From Globodera rostochiensis (Eukaryota; Nematoda; Chromadorea; Rhabditida; Heteroderidae): a stretch of 64,000 nt of DNA. Of this stretch, positions 24,301 through 36,300 are shown piece by piece; position 1 is the stretch's first letter, and every line of letters begins with the position of its first letter. Under the pieces are notes generated by a model. That model did no database searches. It was not told where the DNA came from and saw only the letters and a list, made by a program, of their open reading frames with translations. The position numbers were made by a program, and so were the translations under genes. The stretch covers positions 1,936,693 to 2,000,692 of the forward strand of contig JAEVLN010000006.1 of assembly GCA_018350325.1 (NCBI GenBank). Reading direction: 5' to 3'.

Positions 24301-27300
24301 TTGGTACATTTTTGGCATTTACAGAGGGTCAAAAATCTTTGGCACAAGAAGTCGAAAATTGTATGTTTTTGGCATTTACAGGGAGTGAAATGTCTTAAAA
24401 ACATATTACAGACCTTTTAAGGTTCATTCACAGACTACCAAATTTTTAACACATTTTAAAAAATAGACTGAAAAGACGCGCAGTGTAAATGTGACAAATG
24501 TTTGATTTTTATTGTAAAAGAAAGGGGTTTAGGCGTGCCAAAATTTGCTTAAAATTTAGAAATCATTGTCCAGTCAGTCCCCAGGGATGGGATAATAACA
24601 CAAATTCAAAATATTTTACATAAATTCAAATATTATTATTATTATTAGATTTTCTCAGGGGTTATTGTGAGAAAATCTGGGAGAGATTGTCGGGGAGCGA
24701 TCACATTGTGTTGAGAACAATCAAAAAGTTTTTTGATTGATATGGGAATTTTTATATTTTATTTTTCGGATTAAAATAGGTGTATCGGGTTGGGCTGATA
24801 ATCAAAAAATTGGGACATTTAAGTTTGTTCATAAGTCCTTCAAAATTTAAAATTTCTGTTTATTTGATGTGCCGGATTCGGATTATGGAATTTGTTTTGA
24901 TTTTGGCATGCCAATTTCTTCCCCCTCCCCCTCCCCAAGAATGCAAAGTGTACTGTTTTCGGCACGGCATTGTTTAGCTTGAAATTTTGGAAATTTAAAT
25001 TTTGACAATCCCCACCCAGCTTTCGAAATTCGTATCCAAAATTTCGGACTTACAAAAAATTTTATAAAATAATTTGTATAGGTTTTCTTTAAATTTTTGA
25101 AACACGAAATTTGAGTGTTACATTTTTGATCGGATTATAAAGTACAATCTGTATCTCAATTCTTTGACTATTTAAAAGTTCCGTTTCTTTTTTGCTGTTT
25201 TGTTTATTCTTTATGAAACTTATACAACAATAATCCACACGACAAGATCTCCTCCTCTGTCCATGCCCAATCAGACAAGAAAAAAATTGGACACCATTTT
25301 CCCCAAAAACAATTTTATGACATTATATTCCGTTTACCCATCGGGCAAATGCGGTTCCGGCACTGATCCTTATCGTTTTTGCCGCCCGCCCGCCCGTCCG
25401 CCTCTCGCAGTTTATCAATCAGCCCCCCGCCCCCCCCCAAATTGTGTTTAATGAATGGAAAATATTGCTGTGGGGCAAAAAGTGGGGAAAACGGACGGAC
25501 ACTTTTTTGCCCACCCACCCATTTTTATTGCAACGAAATTTTTTTGTTTGTTGTTGTCCGCAATTTTTGGCGCCGACGCCGTTTTTTTTTTGTTGGATTT
25601 TTATGTGAGGAGCAGTTTGAGTTTTCGTTGTAATATAAAGAACATGCCGACAACGCCGATGCCATAATATTTTTGCCACGAGCATTTTATGGCATCATTT
25701 TTTCTTTTTATCGCATTTCCTGTGGCAAAAAGAGAGGGCACACAGAGTTCGGCACACTTTGTGTGTGTTGTGCCTTTGTTTAAGTGTGTGGTTGGGGAAA
25801 ATTCGGGCATTTTACCGGGGCGGCCAGTACACAAAATTTTGCTGTGCTGCGTGCCCCCGCACATTTCAGTGGTGCCGCGGCAAAATTAACCATTTTAAAT
25901 GTTTTTTTAAGTTTAATTAAACTATTTACGATTTTTGAAGCCTTTCAAACATCATAACTCCTTTCTTTGAATTAACATTCTAGAGCTTAAATGCTGTAAA
26001 ATTGATGAATAAGCAGACTAAATGCTTCATTAACTTTTGGGAATGTCAGAAAATATGTAAAATGTTCGAAAATTTTGATTTTTCGTGATCAGTAGTCTGT
26101 AACATTATTGTCCGGGGCCGGGGAGTGCCCGCATATTTTGGCCCAATTTTTGGCATTTTGTTCTGACAAATGGCCAAACAAAAATTTCACTTTTTGATGT
26201 TTTTGATTTTCCAACATTTAAGACCCTACCGCCTGGGCATCAAGTGCCCATCTGTGTCGACAATCAACCCGGACGACTCATCTGACCTCGATCAGATGCT
26301 CTACCAGCCTCGAGTTGTGCAATTGCCCAAAAAATTGGCATCAAGCCGACGCTTTCGGCACAAACGTGCCGACTTTTTTGCGGCTGCTGTTGATCTGGAC
26401 GACTGTGCCAAAAGTGACGCAGAACTGACCGAGCGTCCGCCGTCACATCGGCACGCCAGACAGCACCCCCGCCGAATGAACAACAACAACAACGACGCCG
26501 ACGCGTGGTCACCACCACCGCCACCACCGTCGCGCGGTGGTACGCAGTCCGCGCCGCGGACACCGCAACGGCGCGCAATGCCGCCCGCGTTGGAGATGAT
26601 CGAGGTGCGTTTTGGACTTTTTCGGAAAATTCCTTTAAAAAAATGCAATAAAATCGAAAAGTGCACTCTCTAACGATCGAATTTTTCAAATTTTCAAAAA
26701 AAAATGCACCCCTAAAAATAAATTGATCGATTGACTATTTTGGCCTTTTTAAGAGATTATTTGACTGACTATTTTGGCACTTTTTAGTGATTAAAAATCC
26801 GGTCCCTAGACATGACATGAAGGCCCAGATCAGATCACTATTTGAAAATGATCAAAAATCAATTCCAATTATTGATTGAATTTTAAGGAAATTTCACCGG
26901 TTTTGCCGAGGCCGGCGGACGTGCGCGACGATTTGGACATTCCACCGCTGCCGAGGCCGTTGCAGCTCAGCAAGGAGTGGCGACCCCTGCAAACGTCGAC
27001 ATTGACTAACTTTCATGCAACGCTTCCGAAGACTAACCCGCGCTACGCGACAAAATTGGTAGAAATTTTGAATTTTAAAGGATTTGCAATTATTTTATTT
27101 TCTAATAATTTTAAACTATTTTGCACAAGTTTTTTTTTAATATTGATTTTGACCAAAAAATTTCTATTTTTAAAGGATTTGTAAGCATTTAATTATATTT
27201 TTTAAATAATTTTTTCTAATAATTTTAAACTATTTTGCACAAGTTTTTTTTTAATATTGATTTTGACCAAAAAATTTCTATTTTTAAAGGATTTGTAAGC

Positions 27301-30300
27301 ATTTAATTATATTTTTTAAATAATTTTTTTCTAATAATTTTAAACTATTTTGCACAAGTTTTTTTTATTAATTTTCAAAAATTGACCAAATTTTATTTAA
27401 TTTATTAATTAATACTATATTACGTTTTTAACATTATTTCAATTCTTATTTTCAATTTGAAAGCTTTTAAATGTTTTTTGTTTTAATTTTTAGCCTCCAA
27501 TTGCGCCGTTGGAGCCGCCTCGAAGTTTGTTCGACCCGCAGTACACCGCGATGTGTTGTGGCATTTCGTCCACCGACGAGTTCAACAAGCCTGTCGTCCG
27601 GCCTGAACAATTCAATTTGCCATCAGTGATGGCCAAGGCGAAGGGCATTCGTGGTCCGAAATTTTTTTGTTTTGGCATATTTTTTAAGTTTCCACCGTTT
27701 GCATAAAAACAATTCTAAGTCAGATGAACCTTTTTAATCGAAATTTGTTATGTTTGGCAATAATTTTTGAAATTCAAATGCTTAAAAATTAAAAATGTCA
27801 AAATTTTTATGATTTTTTTGCATTTACAGGCATTTTGTTTCTGCAACTTTGCGTCACCGGCGACTCGGTTCTGAAGGTCCAAGTTCGGAATGGCGCATAT
27901 TTCCTGAAGAGTTTGCCCATCTCTTCGTTTGTCAAGGTGGGCGTCAGCAAAAATTCAAAAATTGATTAAAATCGGGAAAACCCCAACTCGTTCCCCTTTG
28001 CCCAACTTACTTTTTTGAACCTTTTTCATAATAATAATAACTTTTTTTTTCTAACGAACCAAATCAAATATAATTGATATCATTCGAAAGCAATCACTGT
28101 GTAGAAGCTATTAGCAAGTAAAAGCTAAGCAATTAGACAAATGCCAAAAAAGTTACGGGCCCAAAACCTTTTTGTGGCCTGAATGGCCTTAATTGTTTTG
28201 GCATTTGGCCAATCGGTTAGCTTTCCACAGTGTTTGCTTTCGAATGATATCAAAAATATTTGATTGGTTCGCTAGAAAAAAAGTTACAATAAAAAAGTTT
28301 TAAAAAAGTTGGGCAAAGGGGAACGAGTTGGGTTTGTCCATTAAAATCAGGGTTCGGATCTCAAAATTTTTAAAATCCGCACCGGAGCATTAAAAAATCC
28401 TCATTTAGGTACCTAAAAAATCCGCAATTCGCCATTTTTTCATTAAAATCAAAAAATTAACTTAAACCAGTTTCATTCAATCGTTTATTTTTGGGCACAA
28501 ACAAATTGATTTGAGCACTTTCCTGTCAATTATTATTTTTTTTGAGGATTTTAACTATATTTGTTAAGAAAAATAATTTTTTATTGCCATTTTCCCAACA
28601 AAAAAAAAACCACAAAAATACGCATTTCAAAAAACAAATCTTCATTGGCCTGTCCAAAAACCACAGAATGAGGAAAAACCCTCAGATTTCTGAACCCTGA
28701 TTAAAATTGGCATTAGGTAATAAATATATTTTGGCATTACGTTTTTTTAAAATAATAAATAATAATGCGCGGACGCCATTTTTAAAGGTGGAAATTCGCC
28801 GGAGCATTTCCAGTCGCCGACGTGACAAATATGCGGCGGCACATCATCAACAGCAGAAGCGGCGCTTCTGCTCCCGCGTCACGTATCCGGTGTCGCAGAA
28901 CAACCAGCCCGAGTTTTACGAGGAGTTCACCTTCCGAATCAGCAGAACGCATCTGGAGCATGGTGACAAGCTCGGCATCAGCGTGTTCGTGCAGCACAGC
29001 GGGGAGGAAAAAACGTAAAAACATTTTTGTTTTTAAATCGGAATCAGGCTTAAAGTTAGAGAGCAGAGTTGAGGACCGATTGAGATTTTGATCGAAAAGC
29101 TCGATAAATATTGTATCACGAAAAAAATTAAACGATCAAGATCGTTCGAGATCAGTAAAAATGTCGAAAAAATCTCGATAAATCTCGGTAAAAATTCGTC
29201 AATCGAGATTTTGATCGAGATTCTCAAAAAAATTTTGTCAAGATTTACCGAGATTTCGATAGAGAATCTCGATCGGTCCGATCTCTACTTAAAATGATCC
29301 ATAAATAATCTTAATTTTGATTTAATTCTGACTAATGCAAATTAAGGCCCGAACTGCTTGGTGGGATGAGCTTTTCGTTGGTCAAAATGATCAAAATGGC
29401 GCATTTGGTAGGTTTTGTGTTTACCCAAAAACCCATCGTATACTTGGACTTGCCGAGACTCGAGGCCAGGGACCTCAGATCATCTTCGATAAAAATATGG
29501 CAACGGCTACAAAAATATAGCATTTTTATAGCATCGAGGGGTTTTAAAAATATGACATTTTTTCTTGATTTTGTTAAGCGATTTGCGCAACAAAATTACA
29601 AATTGTACGAATCAAGGAGCACTATTTTCGGGAATTTGTACATGTTTCCATTAAAAAATGGGAATTTTTTAAATATGACACATTATAGCAAGTGTGAAAA
29701 TATGGCAAACAATAAGGCAAATTTCCAAAAATATGGCATTTGCCTTAAAAATAAGGCATTCTGTGATCCCTGCTCGAGGCTCGTTGTTCGAGACTCGAGG
29801 CTTGGGTGTTCGAGTCTCGGGTCTCGGATGTTCGAGCTCGAGTCTCGGATGTTCGAGTCTCGAGTCTAGGATGTTCGAGACTCGAATCTTGGATGTTCGA
29901 GACTCTAAAATGCCAAACTGACGATTCTCTCTAATAGTCCGGCCATTTTTAAGCACACCACATCGAGTCAGCAACGCTTCTTCCATTACGATGATCACCA
30001 ATCGCATCTTCCGATGGGTGACGTCAGCGTGAAGTTGTACGAGGGCGGCTTCTTCCTGTTGCCCGACAAAAAGGCGTTGACCACAAAATTTGCTCAGGAC
30101 AAAGTGAGAAATGCAAAATGTTTTTAAATAAATTTACAATTTGTATATAATTTTATTTGAAATTGGATTTAATATTTAAATTCTCTCCCCATTTTTTTGG
30201 TTAAAAGCTTTTTATTTTTGTAAATTTCAAGAAAAATTTGATGCTAGGCTTATCGAAGACGTAAAATTTGAAGAAGACCCCCCTCATTTTAGAGTTGGAA

Positions 30301-33300
30301 CAAAAGTTTTAAACATTTCACATTGAAATCGATAATAAATTAATTACCTAATTAAAATTGCCAATATTCCTCCCCCCACCCCCTCATATATATTTTACAT
30401 ATTTGTTCAGATTTCAATCAGAAAATACTATGACGACATTGGAGGCTGCTCGACCACTATGTCAACAACCACTTCGTCCATGGGATCACCTTTCAGGGTG
30501 AGTGGGCGTCGTATTCAGAGAATTAGCCTTTTTTGGCCCAATTTTTTTTTTGGGTGTGATTTACGTAAAAAAAATTTGTTGTTTTGGGGGTATATTTAAT
30601 AATGGGTCAAAAATTTTATGTGTTATAATTTATTTCATTTTATTAATGTTGAATTATTTCATTTTTATTAACGTTTTATAAATAGAATTTTGAAGAATAC
30701 TTTTTGAAATTTTAATTTAATTTTTCTAATTTCCCAAAAATCCCCCCCCCCTTTTTACTCCTCATTTCATTAACGTTTTATATAGAATTTTGAAGAATAC
30801 TTTTTGAAATTTTAATTTTAATTTTCTAATTTCCCAAAAATCCCCTCCCCCCCCTCTTTACTCCTCATTTTCATTAACATTTTATATAAAATTTGAAGAA
30901 TTGCTTTTTTTGAAATATAAATTTTAATTTTTCCCAAAAATGCCCCCCCCCCTTTTTACCCTCTCATTTAAATGTAATGGCATTTTCCGTCCCATTTTGG
31001 CACGTCAAAACTTGCCATCATTATGTCCCAATGGCCCCCCCCCCGCCCTATAAATAGTTTCGTGTGTTTTTCCTTATCCCCTCGGGGGATGTCAATTGGA
31101 CGGAAATTAAATGATGCATTGCATGCCCCTGGGGGGCACAGACGACAACGAAAATATGCATAATTTAAACGAACTTTTTTGTTGTTTGTTCTTTTTTCCC
31201 CCCGGGGGATGTCTATTTGACGGAAATTAAATGATGCCCCCGCGGGGGTAAAAGGGCAGACGACGAAAATATGTATAATTTAAACAAACTTTTCTGAAAC
31301 GTACTTTGGCATTTTGTTTTTTTGCTTAAGTTTGCCATAAAATGTTCGTTAATGAACCTAAAATTTTGATTGAAAATTAATATTTATTTCATTAAATTAT
31401 GCATAATTTAAATTACTTTTTTTTTGATACGAACCATTTGGCATTTTGTTTTCAAAGGTCCCGGTGTTTTTTTTAAATTTACAAATCTTTATTTTTGTCC
31501 GTTAGGTCCCGCTTTTTTTTACCAACAGAATGCGAATCATTTTGTCTCCTTTCTAAAATCCCGCCTATCAATCCCGATCCCGAATTTTCTTTAAACTTAA
31601 ATCCCTTAAAATCCGATCCCGAATTTTCCTTAAACTTAAATCCCGATCCCGAATTTTCCTTAAACTTAAATCCCTTAAAATCCGATCCCGAATTTTCCTT
31701 AAACTTAAATCCCGATCCCGAATTTTCCTTAAACTTAAATCCCGATCCCGAATTTTCTTTAAACTTAAATCCCTTAAAATCCGATCCCGAATTTTCCTTA
31801 AACTTAAATCCCGATCCCGAATTTTCCTTAAACTTAAATCCCGATCCCGAATTTTTCTTAAACTTAAATCCCGATCCCGAATTTTCCTTAAACTTAAATC
31901 CCTTAAAATCCGATCCCGAATTTTTTTAAATTCCTTAAAATCTCATAATCCCGATCCCGAATTTTCCTTAAAATCTTAATCCCGATCCCCCGTTTCAATT
32001 AACTAAGTTTAGCATTGTGGTTACGACGTGATTGGGCTTCTGTTTCCCATAGAATTAAATTTAAATTATTTTTGTTCGCCAAATGCGTGACAAAAATGTT
32101 CTTGGCACTTCTCTGAGAATGAAATTTATGGCGTGTCAAATCCCCCCCCCCTCGGGGGTTGATTGAAAGTGTTTGTTCGTCGGGTAAAATAAATCTTGAC
32201 GCATAAGCTAATGAAAAACCGACACTTTTCCGACTCTAATCCCTTTTTCGTCGACTTTTTTAATTAATTCAAATTTTCGCTCTTAAGCGATTTTCTGGCA
32301 TTTTGTTTTTAAGAAGCGCTTTAGTGAATTACAAATGTCGTCAGCATAATCTCTCACAAAATTAGAACATTTTTAGTTCTCGAGATGTTGTAAAAAGCAA
32401 TTGGAAAACTAACATTTTATATAGCCCAAAATGCTTTTGTTCAAAAAATGTGAGAAATTTCAATTTTTTCCCCGCAATAATTGTGGTGGTTAAATGCTTT
32501 TATTGTTCTTCTTCTCGCATAAATCAGGGCCTAATATTTGCATCTCACCGCAAACTAAAAAAGATTGAGGGTTATAAAATTTTTGAAAAATCCATTTTTT
32601 TTTTATTAATTAAGCCATACGATTATTGATTAGCGATTTTCTTAGAACTTTTTCCCTGCAGGGGACAAGATTCTTGTCTTTTTTTTTTGTTTGAATCCGT
32701 TTCATAAAACAATTAAGAATTTTAGTAGTCCATTAAGTGCATTGAGCGAGGACAAAAAAGCAATTAGGTAGTTCAAGATTTGAACTATTTCTAGCCATTA
32801 AAGGACTTAAAAAAAATTTGTTTGTTAAATTTTATGGACAATTTTTGGCTGATTTTTTCAAATTCTTTTTTTTATTTTAGGCCTGTTTTTCTCAACTTTT
32901 TCAAATTTTATGGCCCCATTTGATCGATCGAGAGCATCCCTTTCAATTTATAACAACCCATCAAATCTATTTTTTGCTAAACACCCCAAAATCACTCCTC
33001 GAATGGCCGTCGTCGTCGTCATTTGGCGCCTAACCCGCCCCCTCGCCCAATGCGTCACCAAATTTTGATAAATTTGGGTGAATTTATTTTTGATGGCATT
33101 TTTTGTTTTGATTTTTGATGCTAAAAATGGAAAAATTCGCGTTTTTTTAAACATTTTATTTCTTTGATTTTTAATGGTTTATTTGGTGATAATAAATGCC
33201 ATTTTAAAAGCACTAATGAAAATTGTGTTGACAGGGACAGACGGACACCTGCTGACAACTTTTTTGAACACTAATTAATTCCTTTTCATCGCCAATTTAT

Positions 33301-36300
33301 GTTTTTTGCGTTCCCCGAACTAATTCTTTTACTTTTTGGTTAAAAAACAAACATTTTATTTCTTTTACGTCTAATAATTTTTTAAAATAAAATTGTTAAG
33401 ACGTTTAAGGACTTTATTTTTATTTTTACCTCTTATTTAATTCATTAGATTTTTTTAAAAATTTTAATTTTCAAAACTTCATAAGCCTCTCTTTTATAAA
33501 CCTTTCTACCCGCTCACTTTAAAATATGCTTCTTCAAACTGTCACTTAATTTAAAAAATAAAATTAAATTTGGTGTCGTTGCTTACGTCACCTAAATTTG
33601 AATTTTTTGGACATAACGACAAATTATTCAAATTGTTGACTGTTTTTGGCACTTTGACTTGGGGTGCACTAAATTGAGTTTCAAATTTTCGTAAAATGCC
33701 ATCAAAACGACATTCGGTCGTTTTGGTGATTATTTGCTTTTAGTTAGTGCACAAACAATGATGCTCGGCGCTACAATCATTTTAAATGCTTGTCTCGCGA
33801 CCAATTTGGAGCGCGAAAATTACTAAAAATTCAACAAAAAAAAAATGCCCATTTTTATTAATTTCTTTTCTTTTAAAAGTTAAAGAAAAAATTCAAGTAA
33901 CCTTTAGTTTATAAAAATAATAAATTATCAACATTTTAATTGCTTAAAAATATTGCTCCTTTTTTTATGTCTCTAATGAAAGGGTTCGAAAGTTCGTTGT
34001 TAAATTTGTGCCCCCATAAAAATTGCCATAGGGGTGGGGGTGGCGGCAAAATTACTGAATTGTTTCATGTTGGGTACGGCACGTGGCCTTTTTTCAACGG
34101 AGTGCCTTTGCCGCCCCTCCGAGAAAATTGCCGGAAGGCATAAAAGTGCCATTGTTTTGGGAACATAAGAGGCGGTGGGGGGCCATCAAGCAGTGCCTAA
34201 AAGATTTAGGTTGAGGCCAACATTTTTTTGTTCCTAAAATAACACAATCCTGGTTTAAAAAACCTGAATTTTTTTCTGTTTTACTTCTTCATAAGACTAT
34301 TGGCACTTTTTTGGTGCCCTCAATTTTCCGAATGTTAATTTTTTCTTGAATTTAATAAGTGTTACTTTAGACTTAAATCACTTGTCATTTGCTTGATCAA
34401 AAGTGCCGCAAACAAAATGTTATGGTTTCGTTAAGTTCTTTTTGAATTTTTTTGGATTTTTGCTGGGAAAACCCCGAACCCCGACTTTTTTTAAGTCGGG
34501 GTTTTCGTCCCCGACCCCGACTTTTTTGAATTTTTGGGGGTTTTTGCTGGGAATACCCCGACCAACCTCGACTTTTGGTCGCGGCGAAACCCCGACCCCG
34601 ACTTTTTCCGCCCCCGATGGGTCGGGGCTCAACCCTACCTAGTTCAAACTTTTAATAATATTTTTATTTTTTTTTGTAAATATTTCTAACACCGTTTTTT
34701 TCTTGAAATGTTTAAATTAAGCATTTAGAGAGTTAATTAATTAAAAGTGTCAACATCAAAAGGTTATCGCCGCAAAAATCTCCGAACGCGATATTTTAAG
34801 TGGGCAAATTTTGAAAATGTTTGTGCGCTTCTGTCTGTAACTTTGCCGCCCAAATAATTCCTGTTTCTCAAATTCAACTAAAATATTTGCCCAAAATGCT
34901 TTTAATTTAACTTTTTCTGATTTAATGTCCCCAACAATTTGCTTTTCATAAAAAGCAATTTTGGCATTTTTCAATCTTTGGTGTCTTCATTTGGACATTA
35001 TAAAAAAGGAAACATTTTTTTCTGTTGGAAAATCATTCCTAAATTTTGTTGACATTTGTGGCAACAAAAAAAATTGCTAAATTGGTTCCCAATCTTCGGT
35101 CAAGCGAGAGCTAATTTTTCATTTTCTATTCATCACTTTTTCTGTCAAACAAACAAAAAAAAGATGGCACTGCTCTGAAAAAAAAAACGCAAAAATGGCA
35201 CCTTTTTACTAGCTAAATATGTATATATTTTTTATAATATATGATGTTAATTTTGGAAAATTGAAAGTTTGTTAGTTTTCTCATTTAATAATTAGGGGAC
35301 GAGATTTTCATGTCCTAACATGTTTTTTGTTGAATAGGGAATCACGAGAGAAGCCCAAAAATAGCATTCATTTCGAAAAATTTTACATTAGAGCGACTTT
35401 TTAGTCCATATAAATCCATTTTTTGACTTTTTTGTCAAAAATCTAAGAAAAATCGGAGTTTTTGTAAAACTTCAGAAAAATGCAATAAAAACGAAAATGG
35501 TACCCTTAAAAATCAAAAAAACCAAAAATGCACCCCTTTAAATGACTTTTTCTTGGACCGAAAGTGTTTTTTAGTCCATATTTTGGCACTTTTTGGGGTT
35601 TTTAGTCCATATTTTGGCACTTTTTGGGGTTTTTAGTCCATATTTTGGCACTTTTTGGGCTTTTTAGTCCATATTTTGGGGGTTTTTAGTCCATATTTGA
35701 CGATTTTTAGTCCATATAAATCTCTTCCTGTATGTTATGTATGATCCCAGCTAAATTTCAAATTTTTATTTTGTCCGCTAGTCCCGGGCTTCTTAAAAAA
35801 TGAAAATTGCTGTCTTATTCCCCTTTTCTGGTAGCAAATTGTTATCCCCCCGAAGGCCGGAAATTGTCATTTTAGCCCCAGGGCTAAACATTTTAGCAAT
35901 TTTTTCCCCCCTTTTCACCGCGTCGTCCCCCCCCCCCCCCCGAGGGGTTAATCCCTCGGGGTTTCATGGGCACAGATTGAATTTCTAACCCGCGGGCTGG
36001 TTGGGAAAGTTTACAGCTAATGGAAAATGCCAAAAAAAAAAAAATCACAGATTGCTCTTTCCGCCCACCATCTTTCCCTCCTCATTTCCCATTTTTGGTG
36101 CCAATTTGAGAATTTTCCGGGGGGACTAACAATGGCATTTTGTTGCGTCACCATTTTTTTGTTTTTGATTTTTGAGCGTTAAATTTTTATTTTTTAAAAA
36201 TTAATTTCCCCATTTTATTTTAAAATTTTATACTAACGCCCTGCGCTTTTCGTAGACACATTTTGCCACAAATACAAAATGCCAATTTTTTGCTCCAATC

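Noticed and set aside
23900..24420. Three overlapping 128-162 codon forward frames
   Set aside because: They are produced by the 50 bp minisatellite, whose unit has no stop in any forward frame. They lie inside an RGS intron.
31495..31929. 144-codon plus-strand frame (SDPEFSLNLNP units)
   Set aside because: Repeat-derived and inside RGS intron 11. Kept only as a low-interest observation.
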